Shown here in pieces: positions 50,901-59,211 of a stretch of 64,000 nucleotides of DNA. Positions within the stretch are counted from its first letter, which is position 1. Every line of letters starts with the position of its first letter. Source of the DNA: Streptomyces violaceusniger (GTDB lineage: Bacteria > Actinomycetota > Actinomycetes > Streptomycetales > Streptomycetaceae); contig BJHW01000001.1 of assembly GCA_005405945.1 (NCBI GenBank), forward strand, positions 8,184,001-8,248,000, read 5' to 3'. The position numbers were made by a program, and so were the translations under genes. Below the pieces are notes generated by a model that saw only the letters and a list, made by a program, of their open reading frames with translations, did not search any database and was not told where the DNA came from.

Positions 50901-51274
50901 GCCGCCCCGACAACGCCTCCGCGGACGGCCAGACCATCACCCTCCCGGCCTCCACCGCCATGTCCTTCATCGGCAGCGCCGTCAACGGCAACCAGAAGGC
51001 CACCGCCAAGGTCACCTATACGGACGGCAGCTCGGACGAGGCGGACCTGTCCTTCACCGACTGGACGGTGGGAGGCGGCGGCGGAACGGTCCAGTACGGC
51101 AACGTGACCGTCGCCAAGACCCCGTACCGCAACATCAGCGGCGGCGACAAGGACGTGGTCGACGCCTACATCTTCGCCACGAAGGCGTTCCGGGCACCGG
51201 AAGGCAAAACAATCAAGAGCGTCACCCTCCCGGACAACGCGGATCTCCACGTCTTCGCGGTCGCCCGCGGCTGA
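47994..51274 (+). CDS. Secreted GH92 alpha-mannosidase with C-terminal accessory domains (one apparent frameshift)
   Basis: About 1093 residues. Signal peptide (LAALAAAALTAGLLATAATAPASAA). GH92 two-domain catalytic core: YVDPLIGGSAGGNTFPGAVAPFGML, THMSGTGCAGGAGDIPFFP, GYLQFAPG, TFSGWDVYRSQLQLLTLL, GTHVMNGDPSAAALAGIRAFG, ELDNEPSINVPYLYAYAGQP and the catalytic-base region GNDDLGEMSSWYVFSALGMYP. After about residue 840, an Ig-like NEW3 domain and a galactose-binding-like domain (VGATEDAGEHDEGDYDGGGW) follow. A Ca2+-dependent exo-mannosidase acting outside the cell is expected. The -1 slip is at the C run 50516-50518, between catalytic and accessory parts. Confidence 0.93.
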
Positions 51275-51315
51275 GTGAGTCAACGCGAAGAGTCCGGCCT
51301 ACGATCGAGTGAAGT

Positions 51316-51344
51316 GAGGGCAAGTGCCATCGGCACTTGCCCTC
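51316..51344 (+). terminator. Perfect 13-bp hairpin after the first GH92 gene
   Basis: Arms GAGGGCAAGTGCC and GGCACTTGCCCTC around ATC, 42 bases after the stop. Confidence 0.88.
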
Positions 51345-51364
51345 CCCTCTCCAGGTTTCGACGC

Positions 51365-51560
51365 ATGGTCAGTTCTTCACACGAGGCCCTCCACCGGATT
51401 TTCCAGGAGGACACCGGCGCCATAGTCCGAGCGCTCAGACAACTGCTCGGCGTCCCCTTCCGGAGACGAGCAGCGCGTTTGTCGTCAGCCCCGACCTCAC
51501 CGAGATCGCACCGGTCGAGCGGCGCGTGGACACGCTGCTCCAGGTCGAGACCCAGGCTGA
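51365..51560 (+). pseudogene. N-terminal fragment of an RpnA-like/PD-(D/E)XK Streptomyces family protein
   Basis: Reads MVSSSHEALHRIFQEDTGAI, VRALRQLLGVPF, then after a -1 slip near 51460 PETSSAFVVSPDLTEIAPVERRVDTLL and QVETQADG. This is the conserved beginning of a large Streptomyces hypothetical family (usual length near 290) that resembles RpnA/transposase-associated nucleases; this recollection is from memory. It stops being similar at about 51560, where a fragment of another family begins on the other strand, so at least two thirds of the gene are missing. Confidence 0.6.
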
Positions 51561-51735
51561 CGGCGTCGATGTTCCACCGCGTGCGGTGGAAGAGGCGGGA
51601 CCGTCGAGTCGAAGAGCGCTCGGGCGTGTTCCCTGGTCTGTAGAAGGCCCGGTACGTGGATCACCGTGGCGACGCGCACGAAGGCGGCGTGGTGCTCCAG
51701 CTCGGCCAGGTCGAGTAGTCCGGCGGGCCCGCGCT
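51561..51735 (-). pseudogene. Fragment of an XRE-regulator DUF5753 domain
   Basis: The minus strand reads LLDLAELEHHAAFVRVATVI, HVPGLLQTREHARALFDSTV, PPLPPHAVEHRR. The HVPGLLQT-EHARALF segment is the hallmark of the DUF5753 domain found after an XRE HTH in Streptomyces. Neither the HTH nor the rest of the domain is present. It abuts the previous fragment tail to tail, marking an old rearrangement junction near 51560. Confidence 0.55.
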
Positions 51736-51749
51736 CAAGTAACAGAACG

Positions 51750-51785
51750 GGTGGGCCGGGCCCGTGCGTACGGGCCCGGCCCACC
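51750..51785 (-). terminator. Hairpin downstream of the second GH92 gene
   Basis: Arms GTGGGCCGGGCCCGT (51751-51765) and ACGGGCCCGGCCCAC (51770-51784) around GCGT, extended by one further pair. It lies 19 bases beyond the stop of the minus-strand GH92 gene. Confidence 0.88.
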
Positions 51786-51803
51786 CCAACCGTTCAGCCC
51801 GGC

Positions 51804-54800
51804 TCAGCCGAGGAGTTCGACCTCCGCCAGGGTCGACTTGGCGTCCGGCACCAAGCGGTAGTGCTCGTACGTACCGGGCTCGCGCACCGAGAAGACGCGG
51901 GTCTGCTTGTCCCAGGTGAAGGACTCACCCTTGCGCCGGTCCAGGTCCCGCCACTTCTCGCCGTCCTGAGAGCCCTGGAGCACCCAGCCGGTCGGGGCCT
52001 TCGCACGGTCCGACGAGGTCAGGGTGTACTGCACCGCGCGGCCCGGCTTCGTGACCGGCAGGTCGACCGATTCGAACGTGGCCTCCGTCCCCGAGGTGTT
52101 GTCCAGCAGCGCCGTACCGCCGCTCGGCACCGTGAGGTCGTGGCGAGGGGTGGGCACCTTGTCGTCCTTGGTGATGGAGGACGGCGCGGCGTTCGCGCCC
52201 GTGCCCCAGGCCGACGGCTTGGCGCCCATCGCGAACTCCAGCGTGCCGCCCTTGGCGAGCACCGAGTGCGGGAGCGCGGTGGAGTTCCACGCCTTGCCGT
52301 TGACCTTCAGGCCCTGGACGTACACGTTCGCCCGGCTGTTGCGCGGGGCCTTGACCACCAGGTCGCGGCCGTTCTCCAGATGCACCGTGACCTTGGTGAA
52401 CTGCGGCGATCCGACCGCGTACTCCGAGCCGCCCATCACCAGCGGATAGAAGCCCAGCGAGCTGAAGAGGTACCAGGCGGACTGCTCGCCGTTGTCCTCG
52501 TCGCCGTGGTAGCCCTGGCCGATCTCGCTGCCGGTGTAGAGGCGGGAGAGCACCTCGCGCACCTTCTCCTGGGTCTTCCACGGCTGGCCCGCCGCGTCGT
52601 ACATGTACGTCGCGTGGTGGGCGACCTGGTTGCTGTGGCCGTACATGCCCATGCGGACGTCCCGCGCCTCGGTCATCTCGTGGATGACGCCGCTGTAGGA
52701 ACCCTTGAACTCGGGCGAGGCGGTCTCCGGGGTGGAGAAGTACGTGTCCAGCTTCTTGGCCAGGCCCGCGCGGCCGCCGTAGAGGTTGGCCAGGCCCCGG
52801 CTGTCCTGGGGCGCGGTGAAGGCGTAGCCCCAGCCGTTGGTCTCGGTGTAGTCGTAGCCCCAGATCCGGGGGTCGTACTTGTCCGAGGGCACGCGCCACT
52901 TTCCGCTCGCGTCCTTGCCCTGGAAGAAGCCCGCCTTGTCGTCGAAGAGCGAGACATAGCCCTGCGCACGGTGCAGGAAGTACTCGGACTCCTCCTTGTA
53001 GCGGGCCTTCTTCGTCTTCGCGTAGAGCGCCTTGCCCATGTTGGCGAGGCCGTAGTCGTTGAGATAGCCCTCCAGTGCCCAGGACAGCCCCTCATGGGTC
53101 TCGGTGCTGGTGTAGCCGAGGAAGGGCGAGGTGGACATGCCCTTCCGGCCGACGCCCGAGGTGGGCGGCACGGCGGTGGCGTTCTTCAGCGCCGCCTCGT
53201 ACGCGGCCTCGGCGTCGAACCGCACGCCCTTCAGATACGCGTCGGCGAAGGCCACGTCCGAGCTGGTGCCGGTCATCAGGTCGGCGTAGCCCGGCGAGGA
53301 CCAGCGGGATATCCAGCCGCCGTCCTTGTACTGCTGCACGAAGCCGTCGACCATCGTGCCCGCCCGCTTCGGGGTGAGCAGGGAGTAGGCGGGCCAGGTG
53401 GTGCGGTAGGTGTCCCAGAAGCCGTTGTTGACGTACACCTTGCCGTCGACGATCTTCGCGCCGGTGTGGGTCGGGGTGTTCTCCCCGGTGGCCGGCGAGA
53501 AGGCGCTCGCGTACTGGTAGCGGGGCTTCGCCGCCGTCCCGGTGTTCTCGAAAGCGGAATTGGGATAGAGGTACAGCCGGTAGAGGCTGGAGTAGAGCGA
53601 GGTGAGCTGGCCGCGGTCCGCGCCCTCGACCTCGACCCGGCCCATGATGTCGTCCCACTCCGCCTGGGCGGCCCGCTTGACCTGCTCGAACGACCGCGAC
53701 GCGGGCAGCTCCCGGTCGAGGTTGGTCTTCGCCTGGTCGACACTGATCAGCGAGGTGGCGAGCCGGAGGGTGACCGTGCGGTCCTTCCCCGGCTTGAAGC
53801 GGAAGTAGCCCGTGACGTCCTTGCCGCCGCCTCCGTCCAGCTTGCCGCTCGCGCTGACCGGGGTGTCGAAGACGCCGTAGACGAACAGCCGGGTGGCGCC
53901 CGCGGACCCTCCGCTCTTGACGTCGGAGTAGCCGGTGACGACGCCGTGCTCGGCGTCCAGGGCCAGCCCGCCGTCGTTGTTGACGTTGTCGAAGATGACG
54001 CTGGCGTCCTCGCCCGGATAGGTGAAGCGCAGGGCCGCGGCGTGGTCGGTGGGCGCCATCTCGGCCGTGAGGCCGTTCTCGAAGGTCACCCCGTAGTAGT
54101 AGGGACGGGCGGTCTCCTTCTCGTGGCGGAAGGGGAGCGCGCGGGCGGTGCGCCCGGCGTCGGGGGTGCCGGCCGCGCCGGACGGCATCACCTGGAAGGT
54201 CTGCCGGTCGCCCATCCAGGGGCTGGGCTCATGGCTGGCGCTGAACGCCTGGATGGTGGGGAGGTTGTCGTCGTTGTTGGCGCGGGCGTACTGGTAGAGC
54301 CAGTCGGTCGAGCCCGCGTTGGTCACCGGCGTCCAGAAGTTGAAGCCGTTGGGGACGGCGGTGGCCGGGAAATTGTTGCCGCGCGAGAAGCTGCCGCTGG
54401 AGTTGGTGCCGCGGGTGGTCAGGGCGTAGTCCGACAGGTGCTTCAGCGGCTTCTCGGGCGCCTTGGGGGCGATCGCGATGTCGTCCACCCAGCCGCGGAA
54501 CTTCGCGGGGCCCTTGGGGGAGTCGTAGGCCACGAGGATCCGGTCGACCGTCTTGCCCGCGGCGACCGCGCCGATCCGCGACTCCTTGTGGTTCCACTGG
54601 TTGACGTAGAGCGTCTTGGAGGCGGCCTGGCCCTGCGGGCTCATCCGGGCGCCGTGCTGGTCGACCGCGCCGGGCAGCTCGCTGAGGTAGGTGCCGTCGG
54701 TGAAGGCGAGGTCGACGGAGACGTGGGTGGCCGGGTAGTCGAGGTCCGTCTCGGGCATCGACGGGAAGATCCGGTAGGACAGCTGGGTGTCCCGGGTGAC

Positions 54801-55661
54801 GGCCGTGTCGACGTCGAAGACCTTGTTGTACGAGTACGCCCGGCCGTCCGGCTTGTGGGTGCCCGCGTACAGCAGGGCGTGGGTGCCGGTGAAGCCCGCG
54901 TTGGCCTTGGCGGTGGGGGAGCCGGTCGGGCCGCGGTCGATCTGGGCGCGCATGTCGGAGGGCGCGGGCGGAGCGGTGTCGCCGCTTGCGAACTGCACCT
55001 CGGCCAGCTGGAGGATGTCGTCCCCGGCGTTGCGGGTGATCTCCAGCCGGAAGTGCTGGTAGGCCGTGGAGTTGCGATAAGAGAACTCCCGCGTCTGCTG
55101 GCGCGAGGAGAAGGTCTCGTCCTTACGGGTGTCCAGCGTCGTCCAGTCGGAGCCGTTGGCCGAGCCCTTGAGGGTCCAGTCCTTCGGGTCCCGGCCGGAG
55201 GCGTCGTTGGCGGAGGTCAGGGCGTAGCGGACGGCCTTCACCGGCTCGCTCAGGTCGAACTCCAGCCAGGCGGTGTTGTCGAAGGCCAGCCACTTGCTGG
55301 TGACCTCGCCGTCGACGAGGTTCTCCTTGATCTCCCCGCCGTCGGTGTTCTCCCCGCTCGCGCGGACCTCGGTGACCTTGTCGGTGACATTGCCGGGGAT
55401 CCCGGAGGAGTAGCCTCCGTCGACTCCCGACGCCTTCTTCTTGCCGTCGGGGCCGGTCTCGACCGCGTTCCGCCAGTCGGGCTGCGGATCGCCCGACTCG
55501 AAGGACGAGGCGAAGGTGCGGTCGGCGTGGTGCGTGGAGTCCGGGCCGGCGGGGGCGGCGACCGCACCGCCCTGGGCCGTCACCGCCAGCAGGACGGCCG
55601 CCACCAGGGCGGCCGACCGTCCGATCCCACGCCATCGTCTCTGGGGTCGTCTCTGTCGCAT
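51804..55661 (-). CDS. Secreted multi-domain GH92 alpha-mannosidase with discoidin-type domains
   Basis: 1285 residues, frame intact. Signal peptide (WRGIGRSAALVAAVLLAVTAQGGAVAAPA). An F5/8-type-C-like carbohydrate-binding domain covers about 75-210 (WLAFDNTAWLEFDLSEPVKAVRYALTSAND, WTLKGSANGSDWTTLDTR). The GH92 core follows (GNNFPATAVPNGFNFWTPVT, NNGFWDTYRTTWPAYSLLTP, GYHGDEDNGEQSAWYLFSSLGFYP). A second discoidin-like domain is at the C-terminus (APTGWVLQGSQDGEKWRDLDRRKGESF to LAEVELLG). The catalytic-base segment is GDEDNGE, where the first GH92 has GNDDLGE; the two may have different linkage preference. Convergent with the other GH92, and both carry the same operator. Confidence 0.94.
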   Translation of the reverse strand: MRQRRPQRRWRGIGRSAALVAAVLLAVTAQGGAVAAPAGPDSTHHADRTFASSFESGDPQPDWRNAVETGPDGKKKASGVDGGYSSGIPGNVTDKVTEVRASGENTDGGEIKENLVDGEVTSKWLAFDNTAWLEFDLSEPVKAVRYALTSANDASGRDPKDWTLKGSANGSDWTTLDTRKDETFSSRQQTREFSYRNSTAYQHFRLEITRNAGDDILQLAEVQFASGDTAPPAPSDMRAQIDRGPTGSPTAKANAGFTGTHALLYAGTHKPDGRAYSYNKVFDVDTAVTRDTQLSYRIFPSMPETDLDYPATHVSVDLAFTDGTYLSELPGAVDQHGARMSPQGQAASKTLYVNQWNHKESRIGAVAAGKTVDRILVAYDSPKGPAKFRGWVDDIAIAPKAPEKPLKHLSDYALTTRGTNSSGSFSRGNNFPATAVPNGFNFWTPVTNAGSTDWLYQYARANNDDNLPTIQAFSASHEPSPWMGDRQTFQVMPSGAAGTPDAGRTARALPFRHEKETARPYYYGVTFENGLTAEMAPTDHAAALRFTYPGEDASVIFDNVNNDGGLALDAEHGVVTGYSDVKSGGSAGATRLFVYGVFDTPVSASGKLDGGGGKDVTGYFRFKPGKDRTVTLRLATSLISVDQAKTNLDRELPASRSFEQVKRAAQAEWDDIMGRVEVEGADRGQLTSLYSSLYRLYLYPNSAFENTGTAAKPRYQYASAFSPATGENTPTHTGAKIVDGKVYVNNGFWDTYRTTWPAYSLLTPKRAGTMVDGFVQQYKDGGWISRWSSPGYADLMTGTSSDVAFADAYLKGVRFDAEAAYEAALKNATAVPPTSGVGRKGMSTSPFLGYTSTETHEGLSWALEGYLNDYGLANMGKALYAKTKKARYKEESEYFLHRAQGYVSLFDDKAGFFQGKDASGKWRVPSDKYDPRIWGYDYTETNGWGYAFTAPQDSRGLANLYGGRAGLAKKLDTYFSTPETASPEFKGSYSGVIHEMTEARDVRMGMYGHSNQVAHHATYMYDAAGQPWKTQEKVREVLSRLYTGSEIGQGYHGDEDNGEQSAWYLFSSLGFYPLVMGGSEYAVGSPQFTKVTVHLENGRDLVVKAPRNSRANVYVQGLKVNGKAWNSTALPHSVLAKGGTLEFAMGAKPSAWGTGANAAPSSITKDDKVPTPRHDLTVPSGGTALLDNTSGTEATFESVDLPVTKPGRAVQYTLTSSDRAKAPTGWVLQGSQDGEKWRDLDRRKGESFTWDKQTRVFSVREPGTYEHYRLVPDAKSTLAEVELLG

Positions 55662-55682
55662 ACTCAGCCTCTCAACGAGTCT

Positions 55683-55694
55683 GACAACGTTGTC
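55683..55694. promoter_or_regulatory. Palindrome GACAACGTTGTC upstream of second GH92 gene
   Basis: Same 12-base sequence as at 47833-47844, here 22 bases upstream of the ATG on the minus strand, a position where a bound repressor would block transcription or translation start. Confidence 0.75.
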
Positions 55695-55873
55695 CACTGG
55701 GTCGGGCAGAGATAAGTAGGGAGGCAGGGGGAGGGTGGTGTCAAGGATGCGGACAGCGCTCAATGGGCGCCCGTGCGGCGGGTGGTGCGCCGCGGGCGTA
55801 CCGCCGACGGTGCTACGGCCCGCGGCCATGGGGGCGATTCCGTGCGCCCCTTGGGGTTGCCCCTGGCGCGTCG

Positions 55874-56395
55874 TCAGCCCGCGTTGTCGGACTTGGTGGC
55901 GAGCGACAGCCGGCACTTCTTCGCGGTGTGGGAGCTGTCCGCCTTGAGCCCGGTGACCTTGATGGTCTTCTCGGAGCCGCCCGCCACGGAGGCGTCGGAC
56001 TCCACCCCGGTGGTCACGACCTCCTCGGAGCTGTCGACGAAGCCGACCAGCAGCGAGTAGTAGGCCGTGCTGGAGCCGGAGTTGCTGATCTTCACATTGG
56101 CGTAGGGCTTGCCGTCCGAACCCCATCCGCAGGTGCCCATCTTGGCGTCCGGGGTGACCAGGCCGGAGCCGCCGGTGGGGGAGTCCGACGGCTCGTCATA
56201 CGGGTCGTCGGTGGGCTCCTCGGTCGGCGCCTGGGTGGGCTCGACCGGCAGTTGGGCCATGCCCTTGCCGATCGCCGCGCCGCCCTTGCTGTCCCCGGCG
56301 GACGAGCCCCCTCTGCCGGAGCCGCACCCCGCGGTGGCCGCGAGTGTCGCGGTCACGACAATGCTGGTGGCGAGGGTGAGCTGCTTCCGGGACAC
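55874..56395 (-). CDS. Small lipoprotein
   Basis: 173 residues from GTG 56395 (AAAGGCGG six bases upstream). Signal sequence VSRKQLTLATSIVVTATLAATAGC with a lipobox-like cysteine at residue 24. An acidic Pro/Thr linker follows (PTQAPTEEPTDDPYDEPSDSPTGG), then an exported beta-sandwich-like domain of about 90 residues (GSDGKPYANVKISNSGSSTAYYSLLVGFVD, KTIKVTGLKADSSHTAKKC). It probably sits outside the membrane. No enzyme motif; similar lipoproteins occur widely in Streptomyces. Confidence 0.82.
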   Translation of the reverse strand: MSRKQLTLATSIVVTATLAATAGCGSGRGGSSAGDSKGGAAIGKGMAQLPVEPTQAPTEEPTDDPYDEPSDSPTGGSGLVTPDAKMGTCGWGSDGKPYANVKISNSGSSTAYYSLLVGFVDSSEEVVTTGVESDASVAGGSEKTIKVTGLKADSSHTAKKCRLSLATKSDNAG

Positions 56396-56527
56396 GGGAA
56401 CCGCCTTTCGGGGAGCGCGCACGGCTGCGTGCCGCGCGGCATGTCTCCCCTTACGGTATGTCGGGCAGGTCTCAACTCGGGAAAGACTGATACCCGATGA
56501 CCTCTCGATCTTGCCCATATGAGGCCC

Positions 56528-56543
56528 AGTGGACTATACCTGT
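56528..56543. promoter_or_regulatory. DasR-responsive-element-like site upstream of ngcE
   Basis: AGTGGACTATACCTGT matches the DasR (dre) consensus A(G/C)TGGTCTAGACCA(G/C)T at 13 of 16 positions. It is about 195 bases before the ngcE ATG. DasR is the aminosugar regulator of Streptomyces, which fits an N-acetylglucosamine transporter. Confidence 0.6.
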
Positions 56544-56737
56544 CGCCCCAGGGGGAAGGCCGCACCGCGGCCCATATCGGAGGGCCTCGGCGGGTCATCC
56601 GCGCTCCCCGGCGTACACCCAGCAATACTCCGCTTGACGCTTCAACTGACCCGCGGTGTCGGGGCCCCTCGCCGGAGGCGAGCATGTACGGGAGACCGTT
56701 ACACCGCCTGAGTCCTGACGAAGGCGAGGACTTGAGC

Positions 56738-58174
56738 ATGGGATCCACCTCAGATGTCGGCCGTCGCGATCTGATCAAGCGCTCGGCGGCGCTCGGATTG
56801 ATCACCGTGCCGGCGATGAGCGCGCTGTCCGCCTGTGCCAGTGGCGGTGACGACGACTCCAAGAAGGTCGACAAGGGCAAGAAGAGCGCCAAGAACCCGC
56901 TCGCGGTCAACGAGAGCGCCGCGCTCGACGTCGTCATCTTCGACGGCGGCTTCGGTCAGAAGTACGCCAAGGACGCCGAGGCGGAGTACGCCGCGGCCTT
57001 CCCGAAGACCAAGGGCAAGATCAAGCACGCCGCCACCCAGAAGATCCAGACCGTCCTCCAGCCGCGCTTCAACGGCGGCACCCCGCCGGACCTCGTCGAC
57101 AACTCCGGCGCCGAGCAGATGGACTTCGGCACCCTGGTCGGGAAGAACCAGCTGACCGACCTCACCCCGCTGCTGGACGCGCCCTCCCTCGACGACCCGA
57201 ACAAGACGGTCCGCGAGACGCTGCGCCCCGGTGTCGTGGAGATGGGCCAGTTCGACGGCAAGCCGGTGTGGATCCTCTACTACGCCTACACCGTCTACGG
57301 CGTCTGGTACTCCAAGACCAACCTCGCCAAGCTCGACGTGGAGTACCCCGAGACCTGGGACGACATGCTCAAGGTCTGCGAGAAGGCCAAGAAGAAGAAC
57401 ATCGCGGGCTGGACCTACCCCGGCAAGTACCCCTACTACCTGCCGTTCAGTCTCTACCCCTTCATCGCCAAGATCGGTGGCCGGGAGGTCCTGGACTCGA
57501 TCGACAACCTGGAGCCGAACGCCTGGAAGCACCCGGCCGTCAAGGCCGCCTTCGAGGCGTACTACGAGCTCTACAAGAAGGGCTACATCCTCAAGGGCAC
57601 CCCGGGCCTCACCCACATCGAGTCCCAGACCGCGTGGAACCAGGGCAAGGCGCTGTTCATCCCGAACGGCTCCTGGGTGGAGAACGAGGCGAAGAAGACC
57701 ACCCCGAAGGACTTCCAGATGGCGGTGGCCGCGCCCTCCAGCCTGGACAAGAGCGACAAGATGCCGTTCGGCACCCTGTGGGCCTCCGGCGGTGAGCCCT
57801 TCATCGTCCCGAAGTCGGCGAAGAACCCCCAGGGCGGCATGGAACTGCTGCGGATCATGCTCGGTGAGAAGTCCACCAAGAACTTCATCAAGCAGGTCTC
57901 CTCGCTCTCCTCCCTCAACGGCGGCACCGACGGTCTCACCCTGCCGCCGGGCCTGTCGTCGGCGCAGGAGGCGCTGACCAAGGCGGGCAAGAACGTGGTC
58001 AACCCGCGGCTCCAGGACTGGTACGTGACGCTGCAGAAGCAGCAGATCGGCGTCGGCGCGCTCGGCGAGATGATGGCCGGCCGGATGACCCCCGCCGAGA
58101 CGATCAAGAAGTGCCAGAAGTTCGCCGATGACACGGCCAAGGACGACGCCGTCAAGAAGTACAAGCACGTCTGA
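56738..58174 (+). CDS. ngcE: N-acetylglucosamine/diacetylchitobiose ABC transporter substrate-binding lipoprotein NgcE
   Basis: 478 residues from ATG 56738 (GAGGA seven bases upstream). A twin-arginine start (VGRRDLIKRSAALGL) leads to a lipobox ALSAC, so it is a Tat-exported lipoprotein. The rest is a family-1 solute-binding fold (PLAVNESAALDVVIFDGGFGQKYAKDAEAEY, VDNSGAEQMDFGTLVGKNQL, AWNQGKALFIPNGSWVENEA). The gene order SBP, two permeases, ROK regulator is that of ngcEFG in Streptomyces. No ATPase is encoded: such systems use the shared MsiK ATPase. Confidence 0.9.
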   Translation: MGSTSDVGRRDLIKRSAALGLITVPAMSALSACASGGDDDSKKVDKGKKSAKNPLAVNESAALDVVIFDGGFGQKYAKDAEAEYAAAFPKTKGKIKHAATQKIQTVLQPRFNGGTPPDLVDNSGAEQMDFGTLVGKNQLTDLTPLLDAPSLDDPNKTVRETLRPGVVEMGQFDGKPVWILYYAYTVYGVWYSKTNLAKLDVEYPETWDDMLKVCEKAKKKNIAGWTYPGKYPYYLPFSLYPFIAKIGGREVLDSIDNLEPNAWKHPAVKAAFEAYYELYKKGYILKGTPGLTHIESQTAWNQGKALFIPNGSWVENEAKKTTPKDFQMAVAAPSSLDKSDKMPFGTLWASGGEPFIVPKSAKNPQGGMELLRIMLGEKSTKNFIKQVSSLSSLNGGTDGLTLPPGLSSAQEALTKAGKNVVNPRLQDWYVTLQKQQIGVGALGEMMAGRMTPAETIKKCQKFADDTAKDDAVKKYKHV

Positions 58175-58232
58175 TGCCGCTTCACGCGTCGCCGGCGGCA
58201 TTATCCGTAGGGGAAGACCGAGGTCGGTAGAA

Positions 58233-59150
58233 ATGCAGCATGGGAAGTACCGGTTCATCGCGGGGTTCCTGGCCCTGCCGGTGATCCTTTACGCGGTCTT
58301 CGTGATCTCGCCGTTCGTCCAGGCCATCTACTACTCCTTCACGGACTGGACGGGCCTGAGCTCCGACTTCCAGATGGTCGGGTTCAAGAACTACGACTGG
58401 CTGCTGCACGACGACGTCTTCTGGAAAGCGGTCGGGCACAATGTCGTGCTGCTGCTGGTGGTGCCGCTGGTGACGCTCGGCCTCGGGCTCTTCTTCGCCT
58501 TCATGCTCAATGTGGGCGGCCGGGGCCGTAAGAACGCGGCGGTCTCCGGCGTGCGCGGGTCGAGCCTGTACAAGGTGATCTATTTCTTCCCGCAGGTGCT
58601 GTCGATCGCGATCGTCGCCCTGCTGTTCCAGTTCACCTACAACCCGCGCAACGGCGCGATCAACTCCTTCCTCGACGGAGTCGGCCTGGACTCGCTCCAG
58701 CAGGAGTGGCTGGCCGATCCGAAGCTGGCGCTGTGGTGCCTGATGGCGGTGATGGTCTGGAGCAACGTCGGCTTCTACGTCGTTCTCTTCTCCGCCGGTA
58801 TGAGTTCCATCCCGAAGGACTTCTACGAGGCGGCGCTGCTCGACGGGGCCAACCGGGTCAAGACCTTCTTCAGGATCACCCTGCCGCTGCTGTGGGACAC
58901 GGTCCAGACCGGCTGGATCTATATGGGCATCATCGCGCTCGACGCGTTCGCCGTGGTGCAGATCATGACCGTGGGGCCGGGCGGCCCCGCCGACTCCACC
59001 CAGGTCATGGGCTACTACGTCTATACCAAGACCTTCCACGACGGGCAGGCCGGACGGGCCACCACGATCGGCGTCGCGATGCTCATCGTCACCCTGATCT
59101 TCGCGGTCATCGTGACCAGGCTCGGCCGGCGCGAACGGCTGGAGTACTGA
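58233..59150 (+). CDS. ngcF: Sugar ABC transporter permease NgcF
   Basis: 305 residues, six membrane helices. Starts MQHGKYRFIAGFLALPVILYAVFVISPFVQAIYYSFTDW. The binding-protein-dependent transport EAA loop is EAALLDGANRVKTFFRITLPLLWDT. Separated from ngcE by 58 bases and followed by ngcG after 61 bases. Pairs with NgcG to form the membrane channel. Confidence 0.92.
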   Translation: MQHGKYRFIAGFLALPVILYAVFVISPFVQAIYYSFTDWTGLSSDFQMVGFKNYDWLLHDDVFWKAVGHNVVLLLVVPLVTLGLGLFFAFMLNVGGRGRKNAAVSGVRGSSLYKVIYFFPQVLSIAIVALLFQFTYNPRNGAINSFLDGVGLDSLQQEWLADPKLALWCLMAVMVWSNVGFYVVLFSAGMSSIPKDFYEAALLDGANRVKTFFRITLPLLWDTVQTGWIYMGIIALDAFAVVQIMTVGPGGPADSTQVMGYYVYTKTFHDGQAGRATTIGVAMLIVTLIFAVIVTRLGRRERLEY

Positions 59151-59211
59151 TGCCGATCACACCGACCGCACCCGGCCACCGCTGCCCGACCGCCGACCTG
59201 GGGGTACCACA

